Shown one piece after another: positions 26,203-34,893 of a stretch of 64,000 nucleotides of DNA. The stretch is from assembly GCF_021764745.1 (NCBI RefSeq), contig NZ_JAETXX010000006.1, positions 62,001 to 126,000 of the forward strand, written 5' to 3'. Made by a program: the position numbers and the translations under genes. The notes under the pieces were generated by a model that was not told the origin of the DNA, searched no databases, and was given only the letters and a program-made list of their open reading frames with translations. This DNA comes from Joostella atrarenae. Lineage in GTDB: Bacteria > Bacteroidota > Bacteroidia > Flavobacteriales > Flavobacteriaceae. Numbering within the stretch: position 1 is the stretch's first letter; each line of letters starts with the position of its first letter.

Positions 26203-27636
26203 ATGAAAATAAAATTAAATAAATGGCTTTATCTTCTTGTAGCAACTGCTTTTTTAGCAGCTTGTAGTGAAGATTATTTAGATGTAGATTCTAGAGAGGA
26301 TATTTCTTTAGAAGATTCTGGGGTTACTTTGAAAGCAGAGAATTTTGTTACTGCTACTTATGGTATGTTAACAGAGTGGCCTTATGCCTTTTCTTATCTA
26401 GGGGTTACAGAAATAATTTCTGATAATGCAGATAAAGGGGGAAGACCAACGGATAGCGGTGCAGATAAAGACGTACTTGATGAGTTACAACACAATTCTT
26501 CATCTCCTTCTATTAGAGCTATGTGGGAGCACTGGTATAAGTCAATAGGTAGAGCAACTTCTGCAATAGAGTTTATAGAAGACTCTGAAGCTACAGATAA
26601 TGAATTAAATACAAGATTGTTAGGTGAGGCAAAGTTCTTAAGAGCTTTAAATTATTTTTGGTTAGTGCGTTCTTTTGGAGATGTTACTATTCAAGGAATT
26701 ACAGATCCTATCAGTAGAGCGCCTAAGGATGATGTTTATGCATACATAGAACAAGACTTACTTGACGCTATCGAACATTTACCTGTTAAAAGTGGTTATG
26801 CGAGCAAAGATCTTGGAAGAGCAACAAAAGGAGCTGCACAAGCATTATTGGCAAAAGTATATTTATACGAAGAAAAGTGGCAGCTTGCTTATGATTATTC
26901 AAATGAAGTAATAAATTCAGGGGAATATAGCTTAGAGCCAAATTATGAGGATTTATGGCGTGTGTATGCCGAAAATGGTGTAGAATCTATATTTGAAGTT
27001 CAAGCTAGAGGGGAATCGATAGCACATGGAGTTCAACAATACTCTCAAACTCAAGGCGCCAATGGAGGTAGCAATGGTTGGGGTTGGGGATTTAATAGTC
27101 CTTCTCAAAATTTAGTTGATGCTTATGATGCAGAAAACGATGAGATAAGAAAGAATGCTACAATAATTTTTGCTGGTGAAACATTATGGGACGGTAGAGA
27201 AGTGAGTGCTTCATCTCAGAATCCTAGATATAATGAAAAAGCATATTCTAGCGCCAATGCTGGCTCTAGTGATGGGGATAAAAATGTAAGGATCCTACGT
27301 TTTGCTGAAGTTTACTTGTTAAAAGCAGAAGCAGCAAACGAATTAGGGAAATCTTCAGAAGCATTAACTTCATTGAATATGGTTAGAGCTCGAGTAGAGC
27401 TAGATAACGTAACAGTTACAGACCAGGCTTCATTACGTCAAAAAATATGGAATGAAAGAAGGCTGGAATTGGCTTTTGAACATGATCGTTGGTTTGATTT
27501 AATAAGAATAGGAGAAGCAAAAGAAGCAATGGCAGCAGATGGTAAAACATTTGTAGAAGGGAAACATGAGTTATTTCCTATTCCAAATGATCAATTAATT
27601 CAAACTCCAGAGATGACTCAAAATCCAGGATATTAA
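26203..27636 (+). CDS. SusD/RagB-family surface glycan-binding lipoprotein
   Basis: This 477-aa lipoprotein partners SusC as the lid that captures oligosaccharides on the cell surface. The start chosen is the ATG at 26203. An in-frame TTG at 26164 would put 13 residues before the signal peptide. The lipobox is LAAC (Cys21) followed by SEDYLD, an acidic sequence typical of surface-export signals. The helical SusD core includes GEAKFLRALNYFWLVRSFGDV and AQALLAKVYLYEEKW. The RagB/SusD C-terminal region has VRILRFAEVYLLKAEAANELG and ELAFEHDRWFDLIRIG. It is in one operon with susC. Confidence 0.95.
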   Translation: MKIKLNKWLYLLVATAFLAACSEDYLDVDSREDISLEDSGVTLKAENFVTATYGMLTEWPYAFSYLGVTEIISDNADKGGRPTDSGADKDVLDELQHNSSSPSIRAMWEHWYKSIGRATSAIEFIEDSEATDNELNTRLLGEAKFLRALNYFWLVRSFGDVTIQGITDPISRAPKDDVYAYIEQDLLDAIEHLPVKSGYASKDLGRATKGAAQALLAKVYLYEEKWQLAYDYSNEVINSGEYSLEPNYEDLWRVYAENGVESIFEVQARGESIAHGVQQYSQTQGANGGSNGWGWGFNSPSQNLVDAYDAENDEIRKNATIIFAGETLWDGREVSASSQNPRYNEKAYSSANAGSSDGDKNVRILRFAEVYLLKAEAANELGKSSEALTSLNMVRARVELDNVTVTDQASLRQKIWNERRLELAFEHDRWFDLIRIGEAKEAMAADGKTFVEGKHELFPIPNDQLIQTPEMTQNPGY

Positions 27637-27655
27637 TAAAAAACAATAAACCCTC

Positions 27656-29023
27656 ATGCGATTAATATTAGCATTTTTAGCTGTCACATTCACTTTGGTA
27701 GGATGTGACAGTTCAAAAAAAACAGATAAAAAAGAAGCTTCAGAAGTTACTAATACGGAAACTTCAACTTTTACACCGTCAGCCTCAGATAAGGAGTTGA
27801 TGGACAAAATTCAGAAGCAAACCTTCGAATATTTTTGGGATGGAGCTCAGCCTAACTCTGGGTTAGCGGCAGAACGTATTCATCTAGATGATATTTATCC
27901 TTCAAACGATAAACATATTGTTACAACTGGAGGAAGTGGTTTTGGAGTAATGGCTATTTTAGTTGGTGTAGAGAGGGGTTACATTACAAAACAACAAGCC
28001 TTAACGCGCTATATTAAGATTGTCGATTTCCTTAAAAAGGCAGACCGTTTCCATGGGGCATGGCCGCATTGGATGGATGATAATACAGGAAAAGTAAAGC
28101 CATTTAGTAAGTATGACGATGGTGGAGATTTGGTTGAAACGGCATTTTTAATTCAAGGGCTTTTAACTGTTGCTGAATATTATAAAGCTGATTCTACTGA
28201 AGAATCAAAACAATTAGTTGCAGATATTCAAAAACTATATGAAGATGTAGAATGGGATTGGTATACTAAGGGAGAAGATGTTTTATACTGGCATTGGTCG
28301 CCAAACAACGGTTGGAAAATGAACTTTGCAGTTTCGGGGTATAACGAATGTCTTATTATGTATATTCTGGCTGCTGCATCTCCAACACATCCTATTTCTA
28401 AAGAAGTTTACGAAAAAGGATGGGCAAAGAGTGGTGCTATTGCAACAGATACTACATATTATGATTTAAAAACAGTATTAAAGCATAATAGTGATACGGT
28501 AGGTCCTTTATTTTGGGCTCATTATTCATATTTAGGATTGAATCCAAAAGGATTAAAAGATCAATATGGAGATTATTGGGAACTAAATAAAAACCATGCG
28601 CTTATAAACTATAAATACTGTGTGGACAACCCTCAAGGGTATAAAGGTTACGGAGAAAATTGTTGGGGATTAACCGCTAGTTATTCTGTAAACGGATATG
28701 CCGGACACCATCCTGGAAAAAGTGATTTGGGAGTAATTTCTCCTACAGCTGCACTTTCTTCTATGCCTTACACTCCAAAAGAGAGTATGCAGTTTTTAAG
28801 ATTCATGTATAAGGAGCAAGATTCTTTAATTGGAAAATATGGACCCTATGATGCCTTTAGTATTGAGGAGGATTGGTTTGTACCAAGATATCTAGCAATC
28901 GATCAAGGGCCAATTCCTGTTATGATTGAAAATTATAGAACTGGATTGTTTTGGAAATTATTTATGAAGAATGGAGATGTTCAAAACGGACTAAATAAAT
29001 TAGGATTTACATATGAAAAATAA
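27656..29023 (+). CDS. GH144-type endo-beta-1,2-glucanase (PF10091 'glucoamylase-like') lipoprotein
   Basis: This 455-aa lipoprotein (lipobox LVGC, Cys17) consists almost wholly of the glycoamylase-like domain PF10091, an (alpha/alpha)6 barrel. Visible landmarks are QTFEYFWDGAQPNSGLAAER, TGGSGFGVMAILVGVERG, HGAWPHWMDD, DGGDLVETAFLIQGLL and NCWGLTASYS. Members of this family characterised from Chitinophaga and Bacteroides are GH144 endo-beta-1,2-glucanases, despite the usual 'glucoamylase' label. Activity on beta-1,2-glucan is thus an inference from family. It overlaps the esterase gene by 11 bp. Surface anchoring would suit the first extracellular cut of a polymer. Confidence 0.85.
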   Translation: MRLILAFLAVTFTLVGCDSSKKTDKKEASEVTNTETSTFTPSASDKELMDKIQKQTFEYFWDGAQPNSGLAAERIHLDDIYPSNDKHIVTTGGSGFGVMAILVGVERGYITKQQALTRYIKIVDFLKKADRFHGAWPHWMDDNTGKVKPFSKYDDGGDLVETAFLIQGLLTVAEYYKADSTEESKQLVADIQKLYEDVEWDWYTKGEDVLYWHWSPNNGWKMNFAVSGYNECLIMYILAAASPTHPISKEVYEKGWAKSGAIATDTTYYDLKTVLKHNSDTVGPLFWAHYSYLGLNPKGLKDQYGDYWELNKNHALINYKYCVDNPQGYKGYGENCWGLTASYSVNGYAGHHPGKSDLGVISPTAALSSMPYTPKESMQFLRFMYKEQDSLIGKYGPYDAFSIEEDWFVPRYLAIDQGPIPVMIENYRTGLFWKLFMKNGDVQNGLNKLGFTYEK

Positions 29024-29801
29024 CAGCAAATTAGTTTTATTAGTATTGCTTTTCTTGCCAATGCTAATAATAGCACAAAATGAACTTTATCAAAAAGATA
29101 ATTTTGTTGTAGGTAAGGATACCTTGAAGTATAGAATCTTATTACCAAAGAATTTTTCAAATCAAAAGGAATATCCATTGGTACTTTTCTTGCATGGTGC
29201 AGGAGAACGAGGAAATGATAATGTAAGTCAGCTTACACATGGGAGCTCTTTATTTACAAAAAAGGAAAATATGGAAGACTATCCTGCCATTGTAATTTTT
29301 CCGCAATGTTCAAAAGATGATTACTGGTCGAATGCTGACGTAGATCGCTCTGGTAGTGATGGTGTGAAATTGGTTTTTCATGATGATAAAAAGCCAACGA
29401 AATCTTTAGATCTAACAATGAGTTTACTAAATCAATTTTTAAGTAAATCTTTTGTGAAGAAAGATCAAGTCTATATTGTAGGGCTTTCGATGGGTGGAAT
29501 GGGAACTTTTGAATTGCTTTCTAGAAAGCCAACAACTTTTGCTGCTGGAATTCCAATTTGTGGAGGAGGTAGTACAGAAGCCGTAAGCAAATATGTAAAC
29601 ACACCGCTTTGGGTATTTCATGGCGCGCAAGATAATGTGGTAAACCCAATGAACTCTATTAAAATGGTAGAAGCGCTTTTAAATGAAGGTGGTCATCCTA
29701 GATTCACCCTTTATGATGATGCTAATCATAATAGTTGGGATCCAGCTTTTAGTGAGCCTGATTTTTTATCGTGGTTGTTTTCTCATGAGCGCAATCAATA
29801 G
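29013..29801 (+). CDS. Secreted alpha/beta-hydrolase esterase (PUL accessory)
   Basis: This 262-aa enzyme has a signal peptide (residues 1-21, ending IIAQ) and a complete catalytic set: HGAGERGNDN (oxyanion region, about 61-70), GLSMGG (Ser159), GAQDNVV (Asp207) and ANHNSW (His239). The layout matches the PHB-depolymerase/phospholipase-like carboxylesterases often placed beside PF10091 and GH3 genes in Bacteroidota. It probably removes an acyl group from the glycan in the periplasm. Its start overlaps the glucanase end by 11 bp, so the two are translationally coupled. The acyl group is unknown. Confidence 0.82.
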   Translation: MKNNSKLVLLVLLFLPMLIIAQNELYQKDNFVVGKDTLKYRILLPKNFSNQKEYPLVLFLHGAGERGNDNVSQLTHGSSLFTKKENMEDYPAIVIFPQCSKDDYWSNADVDRSGSDGVKLVFHDDKKPTKSLDLTMSLLNQFLSKSFVKKDQVYIVGLSMGGMGTFELLSRKPTTFAAGIPICGGGSTEAVSKYVNTPLWVFHGAQDNVVNPMNSIKMVEALLNEGGHPRFTLYDDANHNSWDPAFSEPDFLSWLFSHERNQ

Positions 29802-29815
29802 TTTATAATGTAGAG

Positions 29816-29851
29816 TTTGAGTAAGATGTTTGTTTGAAAAATAAACTCAAA
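29816..29851 (+). other. Intercistronic inverted repeat before bglX
   Basis: TTTGAGT (29816-29822) pairs with ACTCAAA (29845-29851) across 22 nt. A small TCCC/GGGA hairpin follows at 29863-29876, just before the bglX start. It has no T tract, so an mRNA-stability or processing role is more likely than termination. Confidence 0.35.
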
Positions 29852-29891
29852 AATAAAAATAGTCCCTTGTTTGGGATCAAAAAATGTTAGA

Positions 29892-32168
29892 ATGAAAATA
29901 GTAAAAGCCTTAATATTAGTTTTTATACTTGGTGCCACAACAACTGTAATGGCACAAAATAAAGATAGAATTCCAGAAGTAGAATCTCTATTGGATAAAA
30001 TGACTATTGATGAAAAAATTGGTCAATTAAACTTATTAACTCCTGGTGGCGGTGTAGCAACAGGTTCAGTAGTTAGCGAAAATGTAGAGGCTAAAATTAA
30101 AGCAGGTAATGTAGGTGGACTTTTTGGAGTTGCTAGTCCGAAGAAAATGAAAATAGCTCAGGACTTAGCAGTTAAAAAATCAAGATTGCAAATCCCTTTG
30201 CTTTTTGGTTCCGATATTATCCACGGATATAAAACAACGTTTCCAATTCCACTTGGTCTAGCTGCAAGTTGGGATATGGACTTAATAAAAAGTACCGCAC
30301 AAATTGCTGCAAAGGAAGCTACAGCAGATGGTATTAATTGGAATTTCTCTCCAATGGTAGATATTTCTCGCGATCCTCGTTGGGGAAGAATTTCTGAAGG
30401 AGCAGGAGAAGATGCTTATTTGGGCTCAGCTATTGCTAGAGCAATGGTAACAGGTTATCAAGGAGATAATCTTATGGATACAAATACAATGTTATCTTGT
30501 GTTAAGCACTTTGCTTTATATGGAGCGGTAGAAGGTGGTCGTGATTATAATTCTGTTGATATGAGTCGCGTAAAAATGTTTAATCAATATTTACCTCCTT
30601 ATAAAGCGGCTATAGATGCTGGTGCAGCTAGTGTAATGACATCTTTTAATGATGTAGATGGAATTCCAGCAACTGGAAATAAATGGTTGTTAACAGATTT
30701 ATTACGTGACTGTTGGGGTTTTGAAGGTTTTGTAGTTTCAGATTATACTTCTTTAAATGAAATGATAGCGCATGGTTTAGGAGATCTTCAAGCTGTATCG
30801 GCATTGGCTTTAAAAGCTGGTTTGGATATGGATATGGTTGGAGAAGGTTTTCTTTCTACACTTAAAAAATCTTTAGAAGAAGGAAAAGTTACAGAAACCG
30901 AAATAAATAATGCTTGTAGAAGAGTATTAGAAGCTAAATATAAATTGGGGTTATTTGATGATCCTTATCGCTATATTGATGATTCTCGTCCTGAAAAAGA
31001 TATTCTTACTGAAGAAAACAGAGAGGTAGCAAGAAAGGCTGCACAACATTCTTTTGTATTGTTAAAAAATGAAAACAATGTTTTACCTCTAAAAAAAGCC
31101 TCTAGCATTGCATTAGTAGGACCTTTAGCAGATAGTAGAAATAATATGCTAGGAACTTGGGCGCCAACAGGGGATGTGAAAAATGCAATCACAATTTTAG
31201 AAGGATTTAAAAATGTCGCTCCAAATGCAACTATAAATTATGCAAAAGGAAGTAATATTTTAAATGATGAAGAACTTGCGAAGAAGATTAATGTTTTTGG
31301 ACCACGTGTAGAAATCAGTAAAGAATCTCCAGAAGCATTGTTAAAAGAGGCTTTAGCGATGGCTAATAAATCTGATGTAGTAGTTGCAGTGGTTGGAGAA
31401 GCTACAGAAATGAGTGGAGAAGCAGCAAGTAGAACAGATATTACAATACCAGAAGCTCAGAAGAAATTAATAAGAGCTTTGGTTGCTACTGGAAAGCCTG
31501 TAGTATTGGTATTAATGAGTGGTCGTCCGTTGGAAATCCCAGAAGAATTTGATATGCCTGTTAGTATTTTGCAGGTTTGGCATCCAGGAGTAGAAGCAGG
31601 AAATGCTATTGCAGATGTCGTTTATGGAGACTACAATCCATCTGGGAAATTAACAGCTACTTGGCCACGTTCTGTTGGGCAGATTCCAGTATATCACAGC
31701 ATGAAAAATACAGGGAGACCTGCTCCAGCTTCAGAAGAATTTCAGAAATTTAAGTCTAATTATTTAGATGAGAAAAACTCACCTTTACTTCCTTTTGGAT
31801 ATGGATTAAGTTATACAACTTTTGAATATTCAAACATAAAACTCAACAAAGAAAAAATTTCACAAGGGGATGCAGTTGAGGTTTCTGTAACTTTAAAAAA
31901 TACTGGAAATTATGATGGAGAAGAGACAGTACAATTATATTTACATGATGTTGTAAGAAGTATAACACCACCTAATCGTCAGTTAAAAGGATTTAAAAAA
32001 GTGTTTTTAAAGAAAGGGGAAAGTAAAACAGTAATGATTACTTTACAACCAGAAGATTTGAAATTTTATAATTCAAACATAGAGTTTGTTGCCGAACCTG
32101 GAGCTTTTGAGGTTTTTGTTGGAGGAGACTCTGATGCTAGCTTAAAAGCATCCTTTATTTTGCAATAG
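29892..32168 (+). CDS. bglX: GH3 family beta-glucosidase
   Basis: This 758-aa periplasmic enzyme removes terminal beta-linked glucose from oligosaccharides. The ATG at 29892 starts a clean signal peptide (MKIVKALILVFILGATTTVMAQ). An in-frame TTG at 29871 adds seven unlikely residues. The TIM barrel includes KHFALYGAVEGGRDYNSVDMS and the nucleophile Asp284 in VVSDYTS. The second domain has VVAVVGEATEMSGEAASR, which holds the usual acid/base loop. A C-terminal fibronectin III-like domain starts near 660. The length and order match BglX-type GH3. A Bacteroides GH3 of this kind acts on sophorose-type oligosaccharides, which would pair with the GH144 enzyme. Confidence 0.93.
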   Translation: MKIVKALILVFILGATTTVMAQNKDRIPEVESLLDKMTIDEKIGQLNLLTPGGGVATGSVVSENVEAKIKAGNVGGLFGVASPKKMKIAQDLAVKKSRLQIPLLFGSDIIHGYKTTFPIPLGLAASWDMDLIKSTAQIAAKEATADGINWNFSPMVDISRDPRWGRISEGAGEDAYLGSAIARAMVTGYQGDNLMDTNTMLSCVKHFALYGAVEGGRDYNSVDMSRVKMFNQYLPPYKAAIDAGAASVMTSFNDVDGIPATGNKWLLTDLLRDCWGFEGFVVSDYTSLNEMIAHGLGDLQAVSALALKAGLDMDMVGEGFLSTLKKSLEEGKVTETEINNACRRVLEAKYKLGLFDDPYRYIDDSRPEKDILTEENREVARKAAQHSFVLLKNENNVLPLKKASSIALVGPLADSRNNMLGTWAPTGDVKNAITILEGFKNVAPNATINYAKGSNILNDEELAKKINVFGPRVEISKESPEALLKEALAMANKSDVVVAVVGEATEMSGEAASRTDITIPEAQKKLIRALVATGKPVVLVLMSGRPLEIPEEFDMPVSILQVWHPGVEAGNAIADVVYGDYNPSGKLTATWPRSVGQIPVYHSMKNTGRPAPASEEFQKFKSNYLDEKNSPLLPFGYGLSYTTFEYSNIKLNKEKISQGDAVEVSVTLKNTGNYDGEETVQLYLHDVVRSITPPNRQLKGFKKVFLKKGESKTVMITLQPEDLKFYNSNIEFVAEPGAFEVFVGGDSDASLKASFILQ

Positions 32169-32179
32169 AGAATGGTTAG

Positions 32180-32236
32180 CTCGCTTTATACTTTATAACG
32201 ATCTCAGTTAAGATTCTATTAAACGTATAAAGCGAG
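32180..32236 (+). other. Intercistronic 12-bp inverted repeat after bglX
   Basis: CTCGCTTTATAC (32180-32191) and GTATAAAGCGAG (32225-32236) pair perfectly around a 33-nt loop that itself contains ATCT/AGAT. It lies 11 bp after the bglX stop and has no strong T run, so it may set relative expression of the genes downstream. Confidence 0.55.
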
Positions 32237-32254
32237 TTTATAATAAGAATAAAA

Positions 32255-33160
32255 ATGAAAACAAATACACTAGTTTTATTAGTAGCTCTTTTTCTTTTAT
32301 CGCTTCAAATAGAAGCACAACAATATAAAGATTATGTTTCTGATGAGGTTACATCGGAAACATTCACGTATTCTGACACATTAAATCTAGATTTCTATTC
32401 TTCAGAGGAAAACATATCTTCAAAGAGACCATTGCTTATTTTGGTTCATGGAGGAGGTTTTTCATCAGGGAAACGAGATAATCCTTTAGAAAAAAAGTTT
32501 TGTATAGATATGGCAAGACGAGGTTATGCGGTAGCTTCAATGAGTTATAACCTTACAAGAAAAGGGAAGTCATTTGGATGCGATTATTCTTCAGTAGGAA
32601 AAATGGTAACTTTTAATTCTGTAACTAAGGATATCCTTAATGCTACAAGTTTCCTAACTGATAAAGCATCAACTCTTAATTTCAACGCTAATAAAATCAT
32701 TTTGGTAGGAAGCAGCGCTGGCGCCGAAGCGGTTTTAAATACCGTTTATATGCAAGGAAGCCCTAAAACGAAAGATGTTCCATTTGGAGCTGTAAAATAT
32801 GCTGGAGTTGTTTCATTTGCTGGAGCGCTTGTGAGTACAGATTATATAACTGAGAAAAATGTTATTCCTTCGATATTCTTTCATGGAAAGAAAGATAATT
32901 TGGTTCCTTATTATATTGCGCCTCACCATTATTGTAAACCTACTAGTCCAGGTTTTATAACCTTATTTGGAGCTAAAGCTATTACAGATAAGCTTAATAA
33001 ATTAGGAGGCTCTTATTTACTAGCAACGGATCCTGAAGGGAATCACGATTGGGCAAACCTAGCATACAATTATACAGATGAAATTGCAGGTTTTATATCA
33101 GAGACGATAGTTAATAAGAAGCATATAGTGTCGAACATACAAGTATCATCAAAAAAATGA
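32255..33160 (+). CDS. Secreted alpha/beta hydrolase (BD-FAE/carboxylesterase-like)
   Basis: This 301-aa protein has a signal peptide (residues 1-21, ending EAQ). Its hydrolase core is of the hormone-sensitive-lipase type: HGGGFSSGKRD (oxyanion hole, 65-75), nucleophile GSSAG (Ser154), HGKKDNLVPY (acid) and GNHDWAN (His). Three aligned active-site positions are therefore present. It is probably a periplasmic esterase removing acyl substituents from the PUL substrate or its fragments. It is the second esterase of the locus and differs from the one at 29013 in loop structure. It is 13 bp upstream of the sulfatase-family gene. Confidence 0.82.
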   Translation: MKTNTLVLLVALFLLSLQIEAQQYKDYVSDEVTSETFTYSDTLNLDFYSSEENISSKRPLLILVHGGGFSSGKRDNPLEKKFCIDMARRGYAVASMSYNLTRKGKSFGCDYSSVGKMVTFNSVTKDILNATSFLTDKASTLNFNANKIILVGSSAGAEAVLNTVYMQGSPKTKDVPFGAVKYAGVVSFAGALVSTDYITEKNVIPSIFFHGKKDNLVPYYIAPHHYCKPTSPGFITLFGAKAITDKLNKLGGSYLLATDPEGNHDWANLAYNYTDEIAGFISETIVNKKHIVSNIQVSSKK

Positions 33161-33173
33161 TAAACCTATACTC

Positions 33174-34826
33174 ATGAAATTGATATTTAAATTTATACCT
33201 TTTTTAATCTTAGCAGTTTTATTTACAAGTTGTAAAGAAAAAAAAGAGCAGAAACCAGAAGTAGCTACCATTACTCAGAAGCCTAATATATTATTTATTA
33301 TGGCAGATGATCATGCATTTCAGGCGATAAGTGCTTATAATCATCCAATCGGGAAATTAGCTCCAACTCCAAATATTGATAGAATAGCAGAAAATGGCGC
33401 TATCTTTAATCATACATATTGTACAAACTCTATTTGCGGACCAAGTAGGGCTGTTATTTTAACCGGGAAGCACAGTCATATAAATGGTTTCAGACAGAAT
33501 GGAGAGCGTTTTGATGGGAGTCAGCCTACATTACCTAAAAAATTAAAAAAACTGGGATATGAAACTGCATTGGTTGGTAAATGGCATCTTTACGGATATC
33601 CTCAAGGGTTTGATTATTGGAATATAATAGACGATCAAGGACACTATTATAACCCTGATTTTGTGAAGATGGGCGACTCCATAAAGATTGATGGATATGC
33701 AACAGATATTATTACTGAAGATGCTATTAATTGGCTAGATAAAAAAAGATCTAATGACAAACCTTTTTTTATGATGCTTCACCATAAAGCTACGCATAGA
33801 AACTGGATGCCTCCTTTACGTTATTTAACGGTGTATGACACTATTAAATTTCCTCTTCCTGATACTTATTTTGATAAGCATGAAAATCAAGTTGCCGCAC
33901 AAGAGCAAATACAAACTATTTATGATGATATGTATGAGGGACATGATCTTAAATTGAGCAAGAAATTTGCTAGTACAGAGCTTTCTAATAATCCGTGGAC
34001 AAACGATTTCGATCGAATGAGTCCTGAGCAACGTAAAATTTGGGATGAAGCTTATTTACCAAAAAACAATGCCTTCTGGGAGGCTGATTTACATGGAAAA
34101 GAATTAGCAGAATGGAAAGGGCAACGTTATTTACATGATTATTTAGCAACAGTAAAGGCTGTAGATGATGGAGTTGGCGAGGTTTTAGATTATTTGGAAG
34201 AAAATGGTTTATCAGAAAATACAATTGTAGTTTACACTTCTGATCAAGGATTTTATTTAGGAGAAAAAGGTTTTTTTGACAAGCGTTTTATGTATGAAGA
34301 ATCGTTTAGGATGCCTTTTTTAATTCAATATCCAAAGGCAATAAAACCAGGGACTGTTGTAGATGCGCTTACTCAAAATTTAGATTTTGCTCAGACTTTT
34401 TTAGATTATGCTGGCGGAAACGAATTAACAGATGGAATGCAAGGACAATCTATAAAACCACTTTTAGATGGTACTGTTGAAGATGATAATTTTAGAGATG
34501 CCATTTATTATCATTATTATGATTTTCCAGCTTTTCATATGGTTAAAAAACACTATGGTGTAAAAACGAAACGATATAAGTTGATGCATTTTTATGATGA
34601 TATAGATGCTTGGGAGTTTTACGATTTAGAAAAGGATCCGCAAGAGTTGCATAATGCTATTAACGACGAAGAATATGAAGATGTTATTGCAGAAATGCAT
34701 ACAAAGTTAGATACACTTCAAAAAGTATATAAAGTTACTGAAAAGGAGTATGAACAAGCTCCAAAGAGGAAAATTGAAAATAGTTACAAGAATTTTGATA
34801 GAATGCGAGGGACTCCAATTAAATAA
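33174..34826 (+). CDS. Formylglycine-dependent sulfatase-family lipoprotein
   Basis: This 550-aa lipoprotein (lipobox FTSC, Cys20) is of the type I sulfatase/alkaline-phosphatase fold. PNILFIMADDH supplies the two metal-binding Asp residues (45-46). SICGPSR carries Cys88, the residue converted to formylglycine in CxPSR, and is followed by the conserved LTGKHSHINGF. KWHLYGYPQGF, HHKATHR and YTSDQGFYLGEKGFFDKR are further active-site segments. Sulfate ester hydrolysis is the default prediction. Phosphonate or phosphodiester hydrolases share the same motif and cannot be excluded. No maturase gene is in the window. Confidence 0.9.
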   Translation: MKLIFKFIPFLILAVLFTSCKEKKEQKPEVATITQKPNILFIMADDHAFQAISAYNHPIGKLAPTPNIDRIAENGAIFNHTYCTNSICGPSRAVILTGKHSHINGFRQNGERFDGSQPTLPKKLKKLGYETALVGKWHLYGYPQGFDYWNIIDDQGHYYNPDFVKMGDSIKIDGYATDIITEDAINWLDKKRSNDKPFFMMLHHKATHRNWMPPLRYLTVYDTIKFPLPDTYFDKHENQVAAQEQIQTIYDDMYEGHDLKLSKKFASTELSNNPWTNDFDRMSPEQRKIWDEAYLPKNNAFWEADLHGKELAEWKGQRYLHDYLATVKAVDDGVGEVLDYLEENGLSENTIVVYTSDQGFYLGEKGFFDKRFMYEESFRMPFLIQYPKAIKPGTVVDALTQNLDFAQTFLDYAGGNELTDGMQGQSIKPLLDGTVEDDNFRDAIYYHYYDFPAFHMVKKHYGVKTKRYKLMHFYDDIDAWEFYDLEKDPQELHNAINDEEYEDVIAEMHTKLDTLQKVYKVTEKEYEQAPKRKIENSYKNFDRMRGTPIK

Positions 34827-34893
34827 TTTAAAGATTTTATAACTATACGACCAGATTATTTTTGGTAGTTTAGTTCAATCTAAACTTAATAAA

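Noticed and set aside
27656-29023. Glucoamylase acting on starch
   Set aside because: The PF10091 family name is historical. No GH15 signature or starch-PUL genes (GH13, GH97) are present.
33174-34826. Proof of a sulfated algal polysaccharide as PUL substrate
   Set aside because: A single formylglycine-type enzyme is not enough. The same motif serves phosphodiesterases and phosphonate hydrolases.
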